A DNA stretch of 25,405 nucleotides from RGIG4608 sp964534905 (GCA_964534905.1 CAZHPZ010000015.1:1-25405); one strand, 5' to 3'. Positions 14,542 through 22,582 are shown, numbered from the stretch's first letter. Notes: generated by a model from the sequence alone, not told the origin. Numbers and translations: made by a program.

Positions 14542-15918
14542 TTGGATCGCAAAGTTAAAAGATTTTTTTATCAAATAGATTTAAAAAACACATTATTCAC
14601 GCTTATCGGAGCACTTATAATTGCATTCGGAACGTATATCTATGCTGATTCCGATATTCCCAGGGGCGGTATAATCGGTATATGCCTTATAATCGAAAAT
14701 ACCACGGGACTTTCCATCGTAATTTCAAACATCATAATAAACGCCCTGTGCTATCTGTTTGCTTGGCGTCTTATGGGTACAAGATACATCCTTAACGCAG
14801 GTCTTTCAACGCTCAGCTTCTCCGTGTTCTACACCATACTTGAGTGGTTGGATCTTGACTTTTCGTTCATCGGTCAGTATTATATGCTTGCAGCACTTAT
14901 AGGCGCCGCACTGATAGAAATAGGTACAGGTATCTCAATCAGATACGGAAGCTCGCCCGACGGTGAGCAAGCTCTTGCGGTTTCTCTCGAAGCAAAGGGT
15001 GATATAAGCTCCGCTTGGTTCAGCTTCCTGCTCGACTTTTCCGCAATTATGGCGTCCGTTATATACGTTAAGAACGTTTATATGATAATCTTTGCGCTCA
15101 TCATCGCAACGATTACCATTCCGATTAAAGAAATCATCGCAAAATACCCACACCGCCAAAAGGCTACCGACGGCGAAGCTCCCGAGCTTAAGCTCAAAAA
15201 GAAGAACTGGATAGGCGTCGTTGCGGCAAGCCTTGCCGTCATCATCGCAATCAGCGGAGTTGCATATTACACGGGAAGCTATTACCGCGCCGACACCGCC
15301 GCAATGTCCGAGCTTTCCTATAATCCATCAGTCGAAAAGGTAGAGCTTGCAAAGGGAGTTGTTGCCTACAAGCCCACAGGAGACGTAAAATGCGGACTTG
15401 TATTCTATCCCGGCGGAAAGGTTGAATATACGGCTTACGAGCCTCTTCTCCGTGCCTGCGCAGAGCGCGGAATACTCTGCATTTCCGTGCAGATGCCCCT
15501 CAATCTCGCTGTTTTCGGTATAAACAAGGCAGTCGACGTTATAGATTACTACCCCGAGGTTGAGCATTGGTACATAGGCGGACATTCACTCGGAGGAAGC
15601 ATGGCTTCCATATGCGCATCCGCAAACGAGGACAAATTCGACGGCGTTGTACTTCTCGCCGCATATTCCACAATAGAGCTTGACTCTATGCCCGTACTTT
15701 CCGTATACGGAAGCCGTGATGGAGTTCTCAATATGACAAAATACAACAAATACAAGAGTAATATTTCCGCAGACCTCACCGAGCGTATCATATCCGGCGG
15801 CTCACACGCATATTTTGGAATGTACGGCAAGCAAAAGGGCGACGGAGAGGCTCTTATAACCAATTCCGAGCAAATAAACGAAGCAGTCGGATATATTGCC
15901 GAATTTATACTTAAGTAA
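14542..15918 (+). CDS. YitT-type membrane domain fused to an alpha/beta hydrolase
   Basis: The start is TTG 14542, with GAGAGG 9 bases upstream; a TTG at 14533 would touch that site. The 458-residue product has two parts. Residues 1 to about 200 are a YitT/DUF161-like membrane domain: five or so helices, an IPRGGIIGICLII segment, and the RYGSSPDGEQALA motif that corresponds to the family's GxSTGGxDILA. YitT proteins normally end in a DUF2179 domain, which is absent. Instead, a further helix (about 223-240) leads to an alpha/beta hydrolase with the nucleophile elbow GGHSLGGS (Ser349), acid Asp393 (GSRDGVLN) and His422 (GGSHAYF). The hydrolase would face outside if the last helix points that way. 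Such hydrolases usually occur alone with one helix. Function and substrate are unknown. Confidence 0.85.
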   Translation: MDRKVKRFFYQIDLKNTLFTLIGALIIAFGTYIYADSDIPRGGIIGICLIIENTTGLSIVISNIIINALCYLFAWRLMGTRYILNAGLSTLSFSVFYTILEWLDLDFSFIGQYYMLAALIGAALIEIGTGISIRYGSSPDGEQALAVSLEAKGDISSAWFSFLLDFSAIMASVIYVKNVYMIIFALIIATITIPIKEIIAKYPHRQKATDGEAPELKLKKKNWIGVVAASLAVIIAISGVAYYTGSYYRADTAAMSELSYNPSVEKVELAKGVVAYKPTGDVKCGLVFYPGGKVEYTAYEPLLRACAERGILCISVQMPLNLAVFGINKAVDVIDYYPEVEHWYIGGHSLGGSMASICASANEDKFDGVVLLAAYSTIELDSMPVLSVYGSRDGVLNMTKYNKYKSNISADLTERIISGGSHAYFGMYGKQKGDGEALITNSEQINEAVGYIAEFILK

Positions 15919-15927
15919 GGATATTTT

Positions 15928-16551
15928 ATGAAGGTTTTAATGATAAACGGAAGCCCACGTAAGAACGGAAACACCTCGGCGGCTCTCAATGAGATGAAAA
16001 ACATATTTGAGTCAAACGAAATCGACGTACACTACGTTCAGGTGGGCAATATGCCCATCAGGGGCTGTCTTGCCTGTGAGGCTTGCCACAGAGGCGGCAA
16101 CGGCTGCGTTCTCGGAGATATTGTCAATGAGCTTGCACCCATATTTGAGGAATGCGACGGATTGGTGGTCGGCTCTCCCGTATATTACGCAAGTGCAAAC
16201 GGAACGCTCATCTCCCTTCTTGACAGACTTTTTTACAGCACACGCTTTGACAAGAGAATGAAGGTCGGAGCGTCGGTTGCCGTTGCTCGCAGAAGCGGCT
16301 GCACCGCCACATTTGACCAACTCAACAAATACTTCACCATCAGCGGTATGCCGATAGCGTCAAGCCAATATTGGAACAACGCTCACGGAACTCGCCCCGG
16401 TGACGTACAGGGTGACGCTGAGGGAATGCAAACCATGCGTACTCTCGCCGAAAATATGATATTCCTTATGAGAAGCATTTCTCTCGGCAAGGAGCAACTC
16501 GGTCTGCCCGAAAAAGAACCCTCGCAAAGAACGGACTTCATAAGAAAATAA
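15928..16551 (+). CDS. Flavodoxin-family NAD(P)H-dependent FMN reductase / iron-sulfur flavoprotein
   Basis: The 207-residue product has the flavodoxin-like fold of FMN reductases: MKVLMINGSPRKNGNTS is the phosphate-binding loop for FMN, and GLVVGSPVYYASANGT is the second flavin loop. A cysteine-rich stretch GCLACEACHRGGNGC matches the compact cluster motif of iron-sulfur flavoproteins, so it may hold an Fe-S cluster as well as FMN. Such soluble proteins pass electrons from NAD(P)H or ferredoxin to small acceptors such as quinones or metals. It follows the hydrolase fusion by 9 bases with a weak AAGGA site. A strong hairpin follows its stop. Confidence 0.9.
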   Translation: MKVLMINGSPRKNGNTSAALNEMKNIFESNEIDVHYVQVGNMPIRGCLACEACHRGGNGCVLGDIVNELAPIFEECDGLVVGSPVYYASANGTLISLLDRLFYSTRFDKRMKVGASVAVARRSGCTATFDQLNKYFTISGMPIASSQYWNNAHGTRPGDVQGDAEGMQTMRTLAENMIFLMRSISLGKEQLGLPEKEPSQRTDFIRK

Positions 16552-16559
16552 AATAAAAA

Positions 16560-16590
16560 TTATCCTCACCGATCCTTACGGTGAGGATAA
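16560..16590. terminator. 12-bp stem hairpin between two plus-strand genes, likely terminator
   Basis: TTATCCTCACCG (16560-16571) pairs perfectly with CGGTGAGGATAA (16579-16590) around a 7-base loop. There is no real T run after it on the plus strand; on the minus strand it is followed by ATTTTTATTTTATT. It lies 8 bases after a plus-strand stop and 17 before the next plus-strand start, so it may act as attenuator or weak terminator. Confidence 0.6.
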
Positions 16591-16607
16591 ATTATAGACG
16601 GAGTTAT

Positions 16608-18206
16608 ATGATAAGAATAGACGGAAATCTGCCCCTGAAATACGGAACGCAGGATATTAAAAACGAAATATGCAGAATACTTCCGATAAACCGCGAGGAC
16701 ATATCCGCATTTCGTCTTCTAAAGCTCTCGCTTGACCTGACAAATAAAAAAGATATCAAATACAAGGCTGCCATCGGCGTTTGTCTTTCCTCAGAGTTTG
16801 AAGAGAAGCTTAAGCTCAGGAAGAAGATTGTACGTGAGGTGGAGGAGCTTGACTTCGAATACGACAGATACGACACAAGAAATCTTCACCCCGTGGTCGT
16901 CGGTGCGGGGCCCTGCGGTCTTTTTGCCGCTTTAGCACTGGCGGAGGCGGGCGCACGCCCCATCGTGCTTGAACGCGGAAAAAGGATAGAGGAGAGAGGA
17001 CGTGAGGTCGAGAGCTTCGTTTCAACGCACACCCTCAACCCCGAATGCAATGTTCAGTTCGGAGAGGGCGGAGCCGGAACATATTCCGACGGTAAGCTCA
17101 AGGTCGGCGCTCTCAACAAGTATAAATACAAGATACTTTGCGAATTTATCGAAGCAGGCGCCACGCCAGACATCGCATATTCAGCAACCGCACACCTCGG
17201 AACCGACAAGCTCTCGAGCATCGTTAAAAGTATCAGAGAAAAGATAATATCCCACGGCGGCGAATTTATTTACGGTGCGAAATTCACCGATGTGATCTAT
17301 CGCGACGGCAGGCTTTACGCCGTAGTCTATGAAAAGGACACCGAGAAGCACACACTTCCCTGCACCGACGTTGTGCTTGCCGTCGGTCACAGTGCACGTG
17401 ACACGATAAAAAGGCTTTACGACGACGGATTTCAGATGATCTCCAAGGGCTTTGGCGTCGGAATGAGAATAGAACACCCGAGAGAATATATAAACGAGCT
17501 TATATACGGCAGAAATTACGACAGAAGCCTTGAAAGCGCCACATACCATCTCGTAACACACCTGAAAAGCGGCAGAAGCGTATACAGCTTCTGTATGTGC
17601 CCGGGCGGCACGGTCGTACCTGCAGCAAGCCATACGGGCGGTGTCGTCACAAACGGAATGAGCGTTTTCGACAGGGACGGCGACAATTCGAACTCCGCTC
17701 TTCTCGTTTCGGTAACTCCCGAGGACTTTGGATCACCCGACGCACTTGCCGGACTTGAATTTCAGCGTCGTATTGAGCAGGCAGCATTTCTCTCGGCAGG
17801 CGGAGATTACCTTGCTCCGCACATCAAAATGAGCGATATAGCGGAAGATCGCAGATTTGTCACACCGCTCGGTTCAACCCTTCCCTCTTATCCGCTCGGA
17901 ACCGTCGGACTTCACCCGAGCAAATTCTTTCCCGAATACATAACCTCATCGCTTAAGGACTCGTTTTCCGATTTCGACGATTGGCTGAACGGCTTTTATC
18001 TCGGCGACGCCGTGCTGACCGCACCCGAAACGAGAACAACGTCTCCCGTCCGTATCCTTCGTAACGAGACAAGCCGTCAGGCTTTGGGCAAAAGCGGAGT
18101 TTATCCCGCGGGCGAGGGCGCAGGCTATGCGGGTGGAATAATATCAAGTGCGCTCGACGGATTCTACTGTGCGCTCGCAATACTTGAAAAATTCAAGCAA
18201 GAATAA
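16608..18206 (+). CDS. FAD-dependent oxidoreductase of the COG2509 type
   Basis: A 532-residue flavoprotein of an uncharacterised but widespread family. Start is ATG 16608 with GGAG upstream; a GTG at 16581 would lie inside the hairpin. After an N-terminal domain of about 80 residues (RIDGNLPLKYGT...), the FAD-binding motif VVGAGPCGLFAALALAEAG and RPIVLERG appear, then a CNVQFGEGGAGTYSDGKL segment diagnostic of this family, a central domain with LPCTDVVLAVGHSARDT, and the C-terminal FAD seal YPAGEGAGYAGGIISSALDG. No substrate is known to me; the family is often called FAD-dependent dehydrogenase. Its 3' end is closed by a strong terminator shared with the convergent EamA gene. Confidence 0.9.
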   Translation: MIRIDGNLPLKYGTQDIKNEICRILPINREDISAFRLLKLSLDLTNKKDIKYKAAIGVCLSSEFEEKLKLRKKIVREVEELDFEYDRYDTRNLHPVVVGAGPCGLFAALALAEAGARPIVLERGKRIEERGREVESFVSTHTLNPECNVQFGEGGAGTYSDGKLKVGALNKYKYKILCEFIEAGATPDIAYSATAHLGTDKLSSIVKSIREKIISHGGEFIYGAKFTDVIYRDGRLYAVVYEKDTEKHTLPCTDVVLAVGHSARDTIKRLYDDGFQMISKGFGVGMRIEHPREYINELIYGRNYDRSLESATYHLVTHLKSGRSVYSFCMCPGGTVVPAASHTGGVVTNGMSVFDRDGDNSNSALLVSVTPEDFGSPDALAGLEFQRRIEQAAFLSAGGDYLAPHIKMSDIAEDRRFVTPLGSTLPSYPLGTVGLHPSKFFPEYITSSLKDSFSDFDDWLNGFYLGDAVLTAPETRTTSPVRILRNETSRQALGKSGVYPAGEGAGYAGGIISSALDGFYCALAILEKFKQE

Positions 18207-18245
18207 AAAACAAGACCGCATATCGCCGATATGCGGTCTTGTTTT
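18207..18245. terminator. Bidirectional terminator between the FAD protein and the EamA exporter
   Basis: A 14-bp perfect GC-containing stem (18211-18224 with 18228-18241) has a 3-base loop and is flanked by AAAA on the left and TTTT on the right, so it works on both strands for the convergent genes. Confidence 0.95.
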
Positions 18246-18249
18246 ATAA

Positions 18250-19161
18250 TCATGATTTGTTTTTCTTTCTGTCGGGAAGCTGAACGAGGATTATAGCCGC
18301 GAACATTATAACGCATCCGACCGTCTCGGCAACACTCATAAGCTCACCGAGCATAAGTGCTCCCGCAATAGCGGCGAACACGGATTCAAAGCTCATAATA
18401 AGCGATGCACTTGTCGGATCGGTACGCTTTTGAGCAACCATTTGCAAGGTATATCCTACTCCGCCCGACATAATTCCGCAATAGAGGATCGGAACGGCGG
18501 CGTCAGCAAGCTTATCCCACGTAGGCTCCTCCGTGACAAATGCAAGAACGGTAAGCACAACGCCGGCGGTTATAAACTGCACGGCGGAAAGCTTTATCGG
18601 GTCACACAAGGGCGCAAACTTGTCACAGCAGAGTATATGACCGCTGAAAATAAGCGCACATATGAAAACAAGCGTGTCCCCCTCGCTCAAATGCAAGCCT
18701 TCGGAGGCACAGAGCAGATACATTCCGAGCACACCCAGCGCAACGGATATCCAAAGCCTCGCTCCCGCTCTCTTTTTGAACAGGATAAGGTTGAATATCG
18801 GCACGAAAAGCATATACATAGCGGTTATAAAGCCCGCCTTGCCCGCACTCGTATAAACAAGTCCTATCTGCTGAACGGTGCTTGCGGCGGCAAGGAAAAG
18901 TCCGCAAAGTATACCGCCTATTACGGTGCTTTTTGTTATTCCTTTATTTTCGGATTTTCCGGCATCTGCGACATTTTTATTTATTTTATCTGATACCCAT
19001 GCGGCTGCGCTCACGCAGATTGCAGCGGATACCATTCTTGCGGCATTAAATGTGATCGGCTCGATCTTATCCATTCCCGCACGCTGAAACACAAACGCAA
19101 GTCCCCATATCACGGACACGAGCATAAGGAGTGCGTTTCCGAGAGTTTTTTGATTTTTCAT
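18250..19161 (-). CDS. EamA (DMT superfamily) transporter
   Basis: The 303-residue product has ten hydrophobic helices in two related halves, as in drug/metabolite exporters. The first half begins NALLMLVSVIWGLAFVFQRAG and the second contains VFICALIFSGHILCCDKFAP and ASLIMSFESVFAAIAGALMLGE, the conserved region near the end of EamA domains. Such exporters move amino acids, nucleotide bases or drugs; the substrate cannot be told. ATG 19161 is preceded by AGGAAAC. A promoter with TTGACT and TATAAT lies upstream. The gene is a single unit between terminator and promoter. Confidence 0.93.
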   Translation of the reverse strand: MKNQKTLGNALLMLVSVIWGLAFVFQRAGMDKIEPITFNAARMVSAAICVSAAAWVSDKINKNVADAGKSENKGITKSTVIGGILCGLFLAAASTVQQIGLVYTSAGKAGFITAMYMLFVPIFNLILFKKRAGARLWISVALGVLGMYLLCASEGLHLSEGDTLVFICALIFSGHILCCDKFAPLCDPIKLSAVQFITAGVVLTVLAFVTEEPTWDKLADAAVPILYCGIMSGGVGYTLQMVAQKRTDPTSASLIMSFESVFAAIAGALMLGELMSVAETVGCVIMFAAIILVQLPDRKKNKS

Positions 19162-19193
19162 ATTGTTTCCTATCTTTTATATCAACGGATAAA

Positions 19194-19222
19194 ATTATAT
19201 CACAAGGGTAAGGAAAAGTCAA
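19194..19222 (-). promoter_or_regulatory. Promoter of the EamA exporter gene
   Basis: On the minus strand TTGACT (19217-19222), 17 bases, then TATAAT (19194-19199), about 30 bases before the ATG. It lies directly beside the stop of the TetR gene, so the exporter is transcribed independently. Confidence 0.85.
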
Positions 19223-19230
19223 GGGAGATT

Positions 19231-19743
19231 TTAGCCCTCACACGTGCTCTTCAGCTGTGAAGCGAGAAGAACAAGCTCCTCGGGATGCTCCTGCATTCCT
19301 CTGCGCATCCATTCATCAACCCACCCCCATATCATACCCGCCGTGAGCGACTTAAAATAGCTTTCTATATTCGTCCCCGCCTCATCTACCTTGCAGGCAC
19401 GGCGTATTGTTTCGTATATCAAATCGGAAAGCCCCCTGCGGTACAAAAGCAAATAAAAATCCTTGTTATCGTAATAATGCGTAAGCAGAGTTATCCAAAA
19501 GGTATCGGGCGAGCCGTTTTCCTCAAATTCTCTGCCCCATTCCCGAATAAGCATAGTAAGTCTTTGCGATATTACGTCCCTCTTGCTCTTGAAATTTCGA
19601 TAAAACGAATTTCTCGACACACCGGCACATGCTATCAGCTCCGTTATCTGTATTTCGTCTATTTCACGCTCACCCATAAGCCTAACAAGAGCCGTGGTTA
19701 TGCATTCCTTTATAAAGGCGTTTGTTTCCTGCTTTTTGTTCAT
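19231..19743 (-). CDS. TetR/AcrR-family transcriptional regulator (upstream of secreted hydrolase)
   Basis: The 170-residue product starts at ATG 19743 with GGAGG just before it; a frame beginning at 19782 is less likely. The N-terminal helix-turn-helix reads QITELIACAGVSRNSFYRNFKSKRDVI, the usual TetR DNA-reading region. The C-terminal ligand domain is of the short clostridial type (DFYLLLYRRGLSDLI; AGMIWGWVDEWMRRGM). The gene is divergent from the lipoprotein hydrolase at 19908, and two small inverted repeats lie over that gene's promoter, so it probably represses the hydrolase gene. The ligand is unknown. No good promoter for this gene was found. Confidence 0.9.
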   Translation of the reverse strand: MNKKQETNAFIKECITTALVRLMGEREIDEIQITELIACAGVSRNSFYRNFKSKRDVISQRLTMLIREWGREFEENGSPDTFWITLLTHYYDNKDFYLLLYRRGLSDLIYETIRRACKVDEAGTNIESYFKSLTAGMIWGWVDEWMRRGMQEHPEELVLLASQLKSTCEG

Positions 19744-19805
19744 ATGTCCTCCATGATACAAATTCGGCGTATTGTACCTCAAGTGCCAAAATCCTGTTTT
19801 TTCGC

Positions 19806-19834
19806 TTGACTGTTGCTTTTAGCTATGATAAAAT
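19806..19834 (+). promoter_or_regulatory. Promoter of the lipoprotein hydrolase gene
   Basis: TTGACT (19806-19811), 17 bases, then TAAAAT (19829-19834), giving a leader of about 65 bases. The -10 box is inside an inverted repeat, so regulator binding would block it. Confidence 0.8.
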
Positions 19835-19839
19835 ATCAT
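19825..19839. promoter_or_regulatory. Inverted repeat over the -10 box, candidate TetR operator
   Basis: ATGATA-AAA-TATCAT is a perfect 6+6 repeat covering the -10 box of the hydrolase promoter. Confidence 0.45.
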
Positions 19840-19845
19840 CATAGA

Positions 19846-19859
19846 GGTACATCTGTACC
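19846..19859. promoter_or_regulatory. Inverted repeat GGTACA-TC-TGTACC, candidate TetR operator
   Basis: A perfect 6+6 repeat just downstream of the expected transcription start of the hydrolase gene. A further TGTACC half-site occurs at 19773-19778 near the start of the TetR gene, which would suit autoregulation. GTAC-centred palindromes are a typical form of TetR-family sites; binding itself is inferred. Confidence 0.5.
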
Positions 19860-19907
19860 ACATTATATATCAACATTTTAAAAAAGTCAAGGAGGCTTTC
19901 GGAAGTT

Positions 19908-20837
19908 ATGATAAAATCCTTATTAAAATCGGCCGTTTGCGTTTTATTGCTCATCGGAACGGCAGCAATTCTCGCATCATGCACAAGGCAATACACGCCC
20001 AAGAACTACGAGAATAAGGTGAGCACCGGCGGAGATATAGAGGCAAAATATCTCGCACGCGGAGAGCATGACGTCAAAATTCGGGAGGACGGATCCCTGC
20101 AGGGTTTCGGAAAATACATAATCCATTATCCGACGGATCTCGAATCCGAAAACAAAAAATATCCCGTCGTAGTTTTCGTAAACGGAACGGGAGTAAGTGC
20201 AAAAAAATACAAATATCTGCTCAGTCATATGGCGTCATGGGGCTTTATAGTAATCGGAACGGAGGAAGAGATGGACTGGAACGGATTTTCCGCCGAAATG
20301 TGCATAAGACACCTCGAAAAACTGAATGAGCAGGAGGTCATTGACGAAAAAAGCAACATCTTTTACGGCAAGATAGATCTTGAAAGCGTAGGCATAACGG
20401 GGCATTCACAAGGAGGCGTCGGCGTGATCAACGCAATTACAAAGCAGGAGCATTCGTCCGTATTCAAAGCGGCGGTTGCACTCTCGCCCACGAATTACGA
20501 TCTTGCCTCGTCAATAGAGTGGGAATACGACATCGGCAGCGTGAATATACCCATAATGATTGCCTCAGGCGCAGGCGGTGGAGACGATTGGGTTATCACG
20601 GGAGATCAGCTTCTCGATATGTACGAAAGTATCTCCTCCGACAAAATTATGCTTCGCAGGAGCAATACCGATCACGGCGCTATGCTTTACAGTGCCGACG
20701 GATATGTTACGGCGTTCTTTATGTGGCAGCTATGCGGTGACGAATATGCCGCAGGCGCATTTCTCGGAGAGCATGCGGAGCTTCTTGAAAATCCCCTGTA
20801 TGAGGATCAGAAAATAAGCATATCGGACACGGAGTAA
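19908..20837 (+). CDS. Secreted alpha/beta hydrolase lipoprotein
   Basis: The 309-residue product has a lipoprotein signal ending in AILASC (Cys25), so it is anchored on the outside of the membrane. The mature part is an alpha/beta hydrolase of the chlorophyllase/dienelactone-hydrolase-like group: YPVVVFVNGTG is the oxyanion strand, TGHSQGGVGVIN the nucleophile elbow with Ser167, and NTDHGAML carries the catalytic His256, with Asp255 beside it. The AGGGDDW segment may supply the acid. The substrate is unknown; an ester or amide is expected. AAGGAGG lies about 12 bases before the ATG, a long spacing, with GGAAG nearer. The divergent TetR gene and operator-like repeats suggest induction by a ligand. 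Confidence 0.9.
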   Translation: MIKSLLKSAVCVLLLIGTAAILASCTRQYTPKNYENKVSTGGDIEAKYLARGEHDVKIREDGSLQGFGKYIIHYPTDLESENKKYPVVVFVNGTGVSAKKYKYLLSHMASWGFIVIGTEEEMDWNGFSAEMCIRHLEKLNEQEVIDEKSNIFYGKIDLESVGITGHSQGGVGVINAITKQEHSSVFKAAVALSPTNYDLASSIEWEYDIGSVNIPIMIASGAGGGDDWVITGDQLLDMYESISSDKIMLRRSNTDHGAMLYSADGYVTAFFMWQLCGDEYAAGAFLGEHAELLENPLYEDQKISISDTE

Positions 20838-20864
20838 AGTAAATAAGAGCACGTTTATAAAAGC

Positions 20865-20903
20865 AAAGGCACATTCGGAGGATTAACCGCCGAATGTGCC
20901 TTT
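20865..20903. terminator. Bidirectional terminator between hydrolase and second TetR gene
   Basis: A 14-bp perfect stem (AAAGGCACATTCGG 20865-20878 with its complement 20890-20903) and an 11-base loop, followed by TATATTTT on the plus strand, lies between convergent genes. Confidence 0.88.
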
Positions 20904-20909
20904 ATATTT

Positions 20910-21479
20910 TTAAGCATAACGTCGCACAAAAAAATTAGATACCCAAAACTTTGTATATGCATATAAATCATCCAAGGTTCTTGCCGAGTACTCACGGCAA
21001 TACCGCATATATTCGCAAAACAGACCCTCTACAAACACCTGAATTTCAATTTCTATATACTCGGTGTTCTTTATTTTGGCGTCGTTGCGGCAAAGCTCAG
21101 TCATCTTTTTCGAAGCTATTGCGGTCAGCTTTTTCATAGCCAGAATACTGTCGTTCGACTTACAGAGCAAGCGATAGCTTTCGTCGTTTTGGCGAATATA
21201 TTCGAAAACGGAATCGATAAATTCCATAATGCTCTGCGAGGCGATAAGACGTGTTTTGTCGAAGAATGTGTCTATCAGCTCGTTTTCGTATTCCTCCGCC
21301 ACACCGTAAATATCGTCATAATGAGAATAAAACGCTCCCCTGCTGAGCTCGGCTCTCTTGCACAGCTCACTGACGGATATACCCGACAAATTCTTCTTTT
21401 CGCTGAGCATTTCCGCAAACACTTTTTTTATCAAACGCCTTGTTTTAACGGACGAATTGTTAAGATTTTTAGCTTTCAT
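20910..21479 (-). CDS. TetR/AcrR-family transcriptional regulator of the ABC exporter
   Basis: The 189-residue product has the N-terminal helix-turn-helix SVSELCKRAELSRGAFYSHYDDIYGV, with the TetR-typical GAFYSHY recognition helix, then an alpha-helical ligand domain with FVEGLFCEYMRYCREYSARTLDDLY near the C-terminus. A GGGGG purine stretch precedes ATG 21479. It is divergent from the three-gene ABC exporter starting at 21623, an arrangement that usually means the regulator represses the exporter and itself. Its promoter is a perfect consensus, so the regulator is probably well expressed unless autorepressed. The inducing ligand is unknown; a toxic peptide or drug is a reasonable guess. Confidence 0.9.
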   Translation of the reverse strand: MKAKNLNNSSVKTRRLIKKVFAEMLSEKKNLSGISVSELCKRAELSRGAFYSHYDDIYGVAEEYENELIDTFFDKTRLIASQSIMEFIDSVFEYIRQNDESYRLLCKSNDSILAMKKLTAIASKKMTELCRNDAKIKNTEYIEIEIQVFVEGLFCEYMRYCREYSARTLDDLYAYTKFWVSNFFVRRYA

Positions 21480-21502
21480 AAATTACCCCCGAAATAAACA
21501 GA

Positions 21503-21514
21503 ACAGCACGCTGT
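21503..21514. promoter_or_regulatory. Small palindrome ACAGC-AC-GCTGT, possible operator
   Basis: A perfect 5+5 repeat in the leader of the TetR gene, 24 bases before its ATG. ATAAACA (21494-21500) and TGTTTAT (21514-21520) form a second, slightly offset inverted repeat around it. Candidate site for autoregulation only. Confidence 0.3.
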
Positions 21515-21568
21515 GTTTATATGTTTTCAGTGACAATTCTTTTGTGCTTTCATTTTTATTACGAATAT

Positions 21569-21597
21569 ATTATACTATAACACGGTTAAAATGTCAA
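21569..21597 (-). promoter_or_regulatory. Perfect consensus promoter of the second TetR gene
   Basis: On the minus strand TTGACA (21592-21597), 17 bases, then TATAAT (21569-21574). The palindrome TTATA-C-TATAA (21570-21580) overlaps the -10 box and is a candidate operator. No equally good plus-strand promoter for the ABC genes was seen; TATACT at 21571-21576 may serve as their -10 box with a poor -35. Confidence 0.88.
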
Positions 21598-21622
21598 CAC
21601 TGTTTATTGGAGGAACAATAAA

Positions 21623-22582
21623 TTGAACAATAAAACTGTTTTTACACCCGATCATATCATAGAGGTATGCGGGCTTACCAAGGATTACGGATTCGGCAGA
21701 GGCGTTTTTGATGTCAGTATTCACATAGACAAGGGAGAGGTGTTCGGATTTTTGGGTCCGAACGGGGCAGGCAAATCAACAACAATCAGACATTTAATGG
21801 GCTTTTCAAAGCCGGAGCGCGGAAGCACTAAAATACTCGGTCTTGAAAGCTTTGAAAATTACGACAGTTTTTTAAGCCGTGTCGGTTATATTCCGGGCGA
21901 AATTGCCCTGCCGTCGGGGCTTACAGGTTGGGAATTTATCCGAATGATGCAAAGCATGCAGGGCATTCATAATGAAGCAAGATTAAATGAAATGCTCAAC
22001 CTGTTTGAACTCGGAGACAATGCTTTGGTGGGAGAAACTAAGCGAATGAGCCTCGGCGTGAAGCGCAAGCTTGCCGTTGTAACGGCGTTTATGTCCGATC
22101 CCGACGTTCTGATTTTAGACGAGCCGACAAGCGGACTTGATCCCGTTATGCAGGAAAACTTCATTCAATTCATTCACAGAGAAAAGGAACGCGGAAAGAC
22201 TGTCCTGCTTTCAAGTCACATTTTCTCCGAAATTGACTCCACCTGCGACCGCATTGCAATCATTAAGGACGGCAAAATCGTTTCCGAATTTATCGCAAAC
22301 GACCTAAAGCACGCGTCACGAAAATATTATACGGTAGGATTTACGTGTGCTCGCGGTGCGGAAGAGCTTTTGGAGAGAGGCGCGAAGATTGACTCGTTTA
22401 TGCTTATTGCGAAAGAAGAAAACGAAATGTATATTTCCGTGGACGATAAAGATCTTAATATGCTTATAGCGTTTCTGTCCTCGCTTCCCGTCTCGTCATT
22501 CAGCAACAGAAAGGAAACTCTTGAGGATTACTTTATGAAATTTTATAAAGAAGAGAAAAACTTCGGGGGTGCGTTATCATGA
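21623..22582 (+). CDS. ABC transporter ATP-binding protein, first of two
   Basis: A 319-residue ATPase that powers the membrane subunit encoded two genes downstream. Start TTG 21623 with GGAGG 9 bases before it. The Walker A loop GPNGAGKS is at residues 45-52, the signature is MSLGVKRK (about 142-149, a variant of LSGGQ, as in many ABC-2 type exporters), and Walker B LILDEP has Asp166 and catalytic Glu167, followed by the switch SSHIFSEID. A C-terminal extension of about 95 residues ends with the YFMKFY tail. The stop overlaps the next ATG by four bases (ATGA), so translation is coupled. Confidence 0.94.
   Translation: MNNKTVFTPDHIIEVCGLTKDYGFGRGVFDVSIHIDKGEVFGFLGPNGAGKSTTIRHLMGFSKPERGSTKILGLESFENYDSFLSRVGYIPGEIALPSGLTGWEFIRMMQSMQGIHNEARLNEMLNLFELGDNALVGETKRMSLGVKRKLAVVTAFMSDPDVLILDEPTSGLDPVMQENFIQFIHREKERGKTVLLSSHIFSEIDSTCDRIAIIKDGKIVSEFIANDLKHASRKYYTVGFTCARGAEELLERGAKIDSFMLIAKEENEMYISVDDKDLNMLIAFLSSLPVSSFSNRKETLEDYFMKFYKEEKNFGGALS

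Noticed and set aside
16581..16607. GTG start for the COG2509-type FAD protein
   Set aside because: The GTG lies inside a 12-bp hairpin and lacks a ribosome site; ATG 16608 has GGAG just upstream and gives the usual N-terminus.
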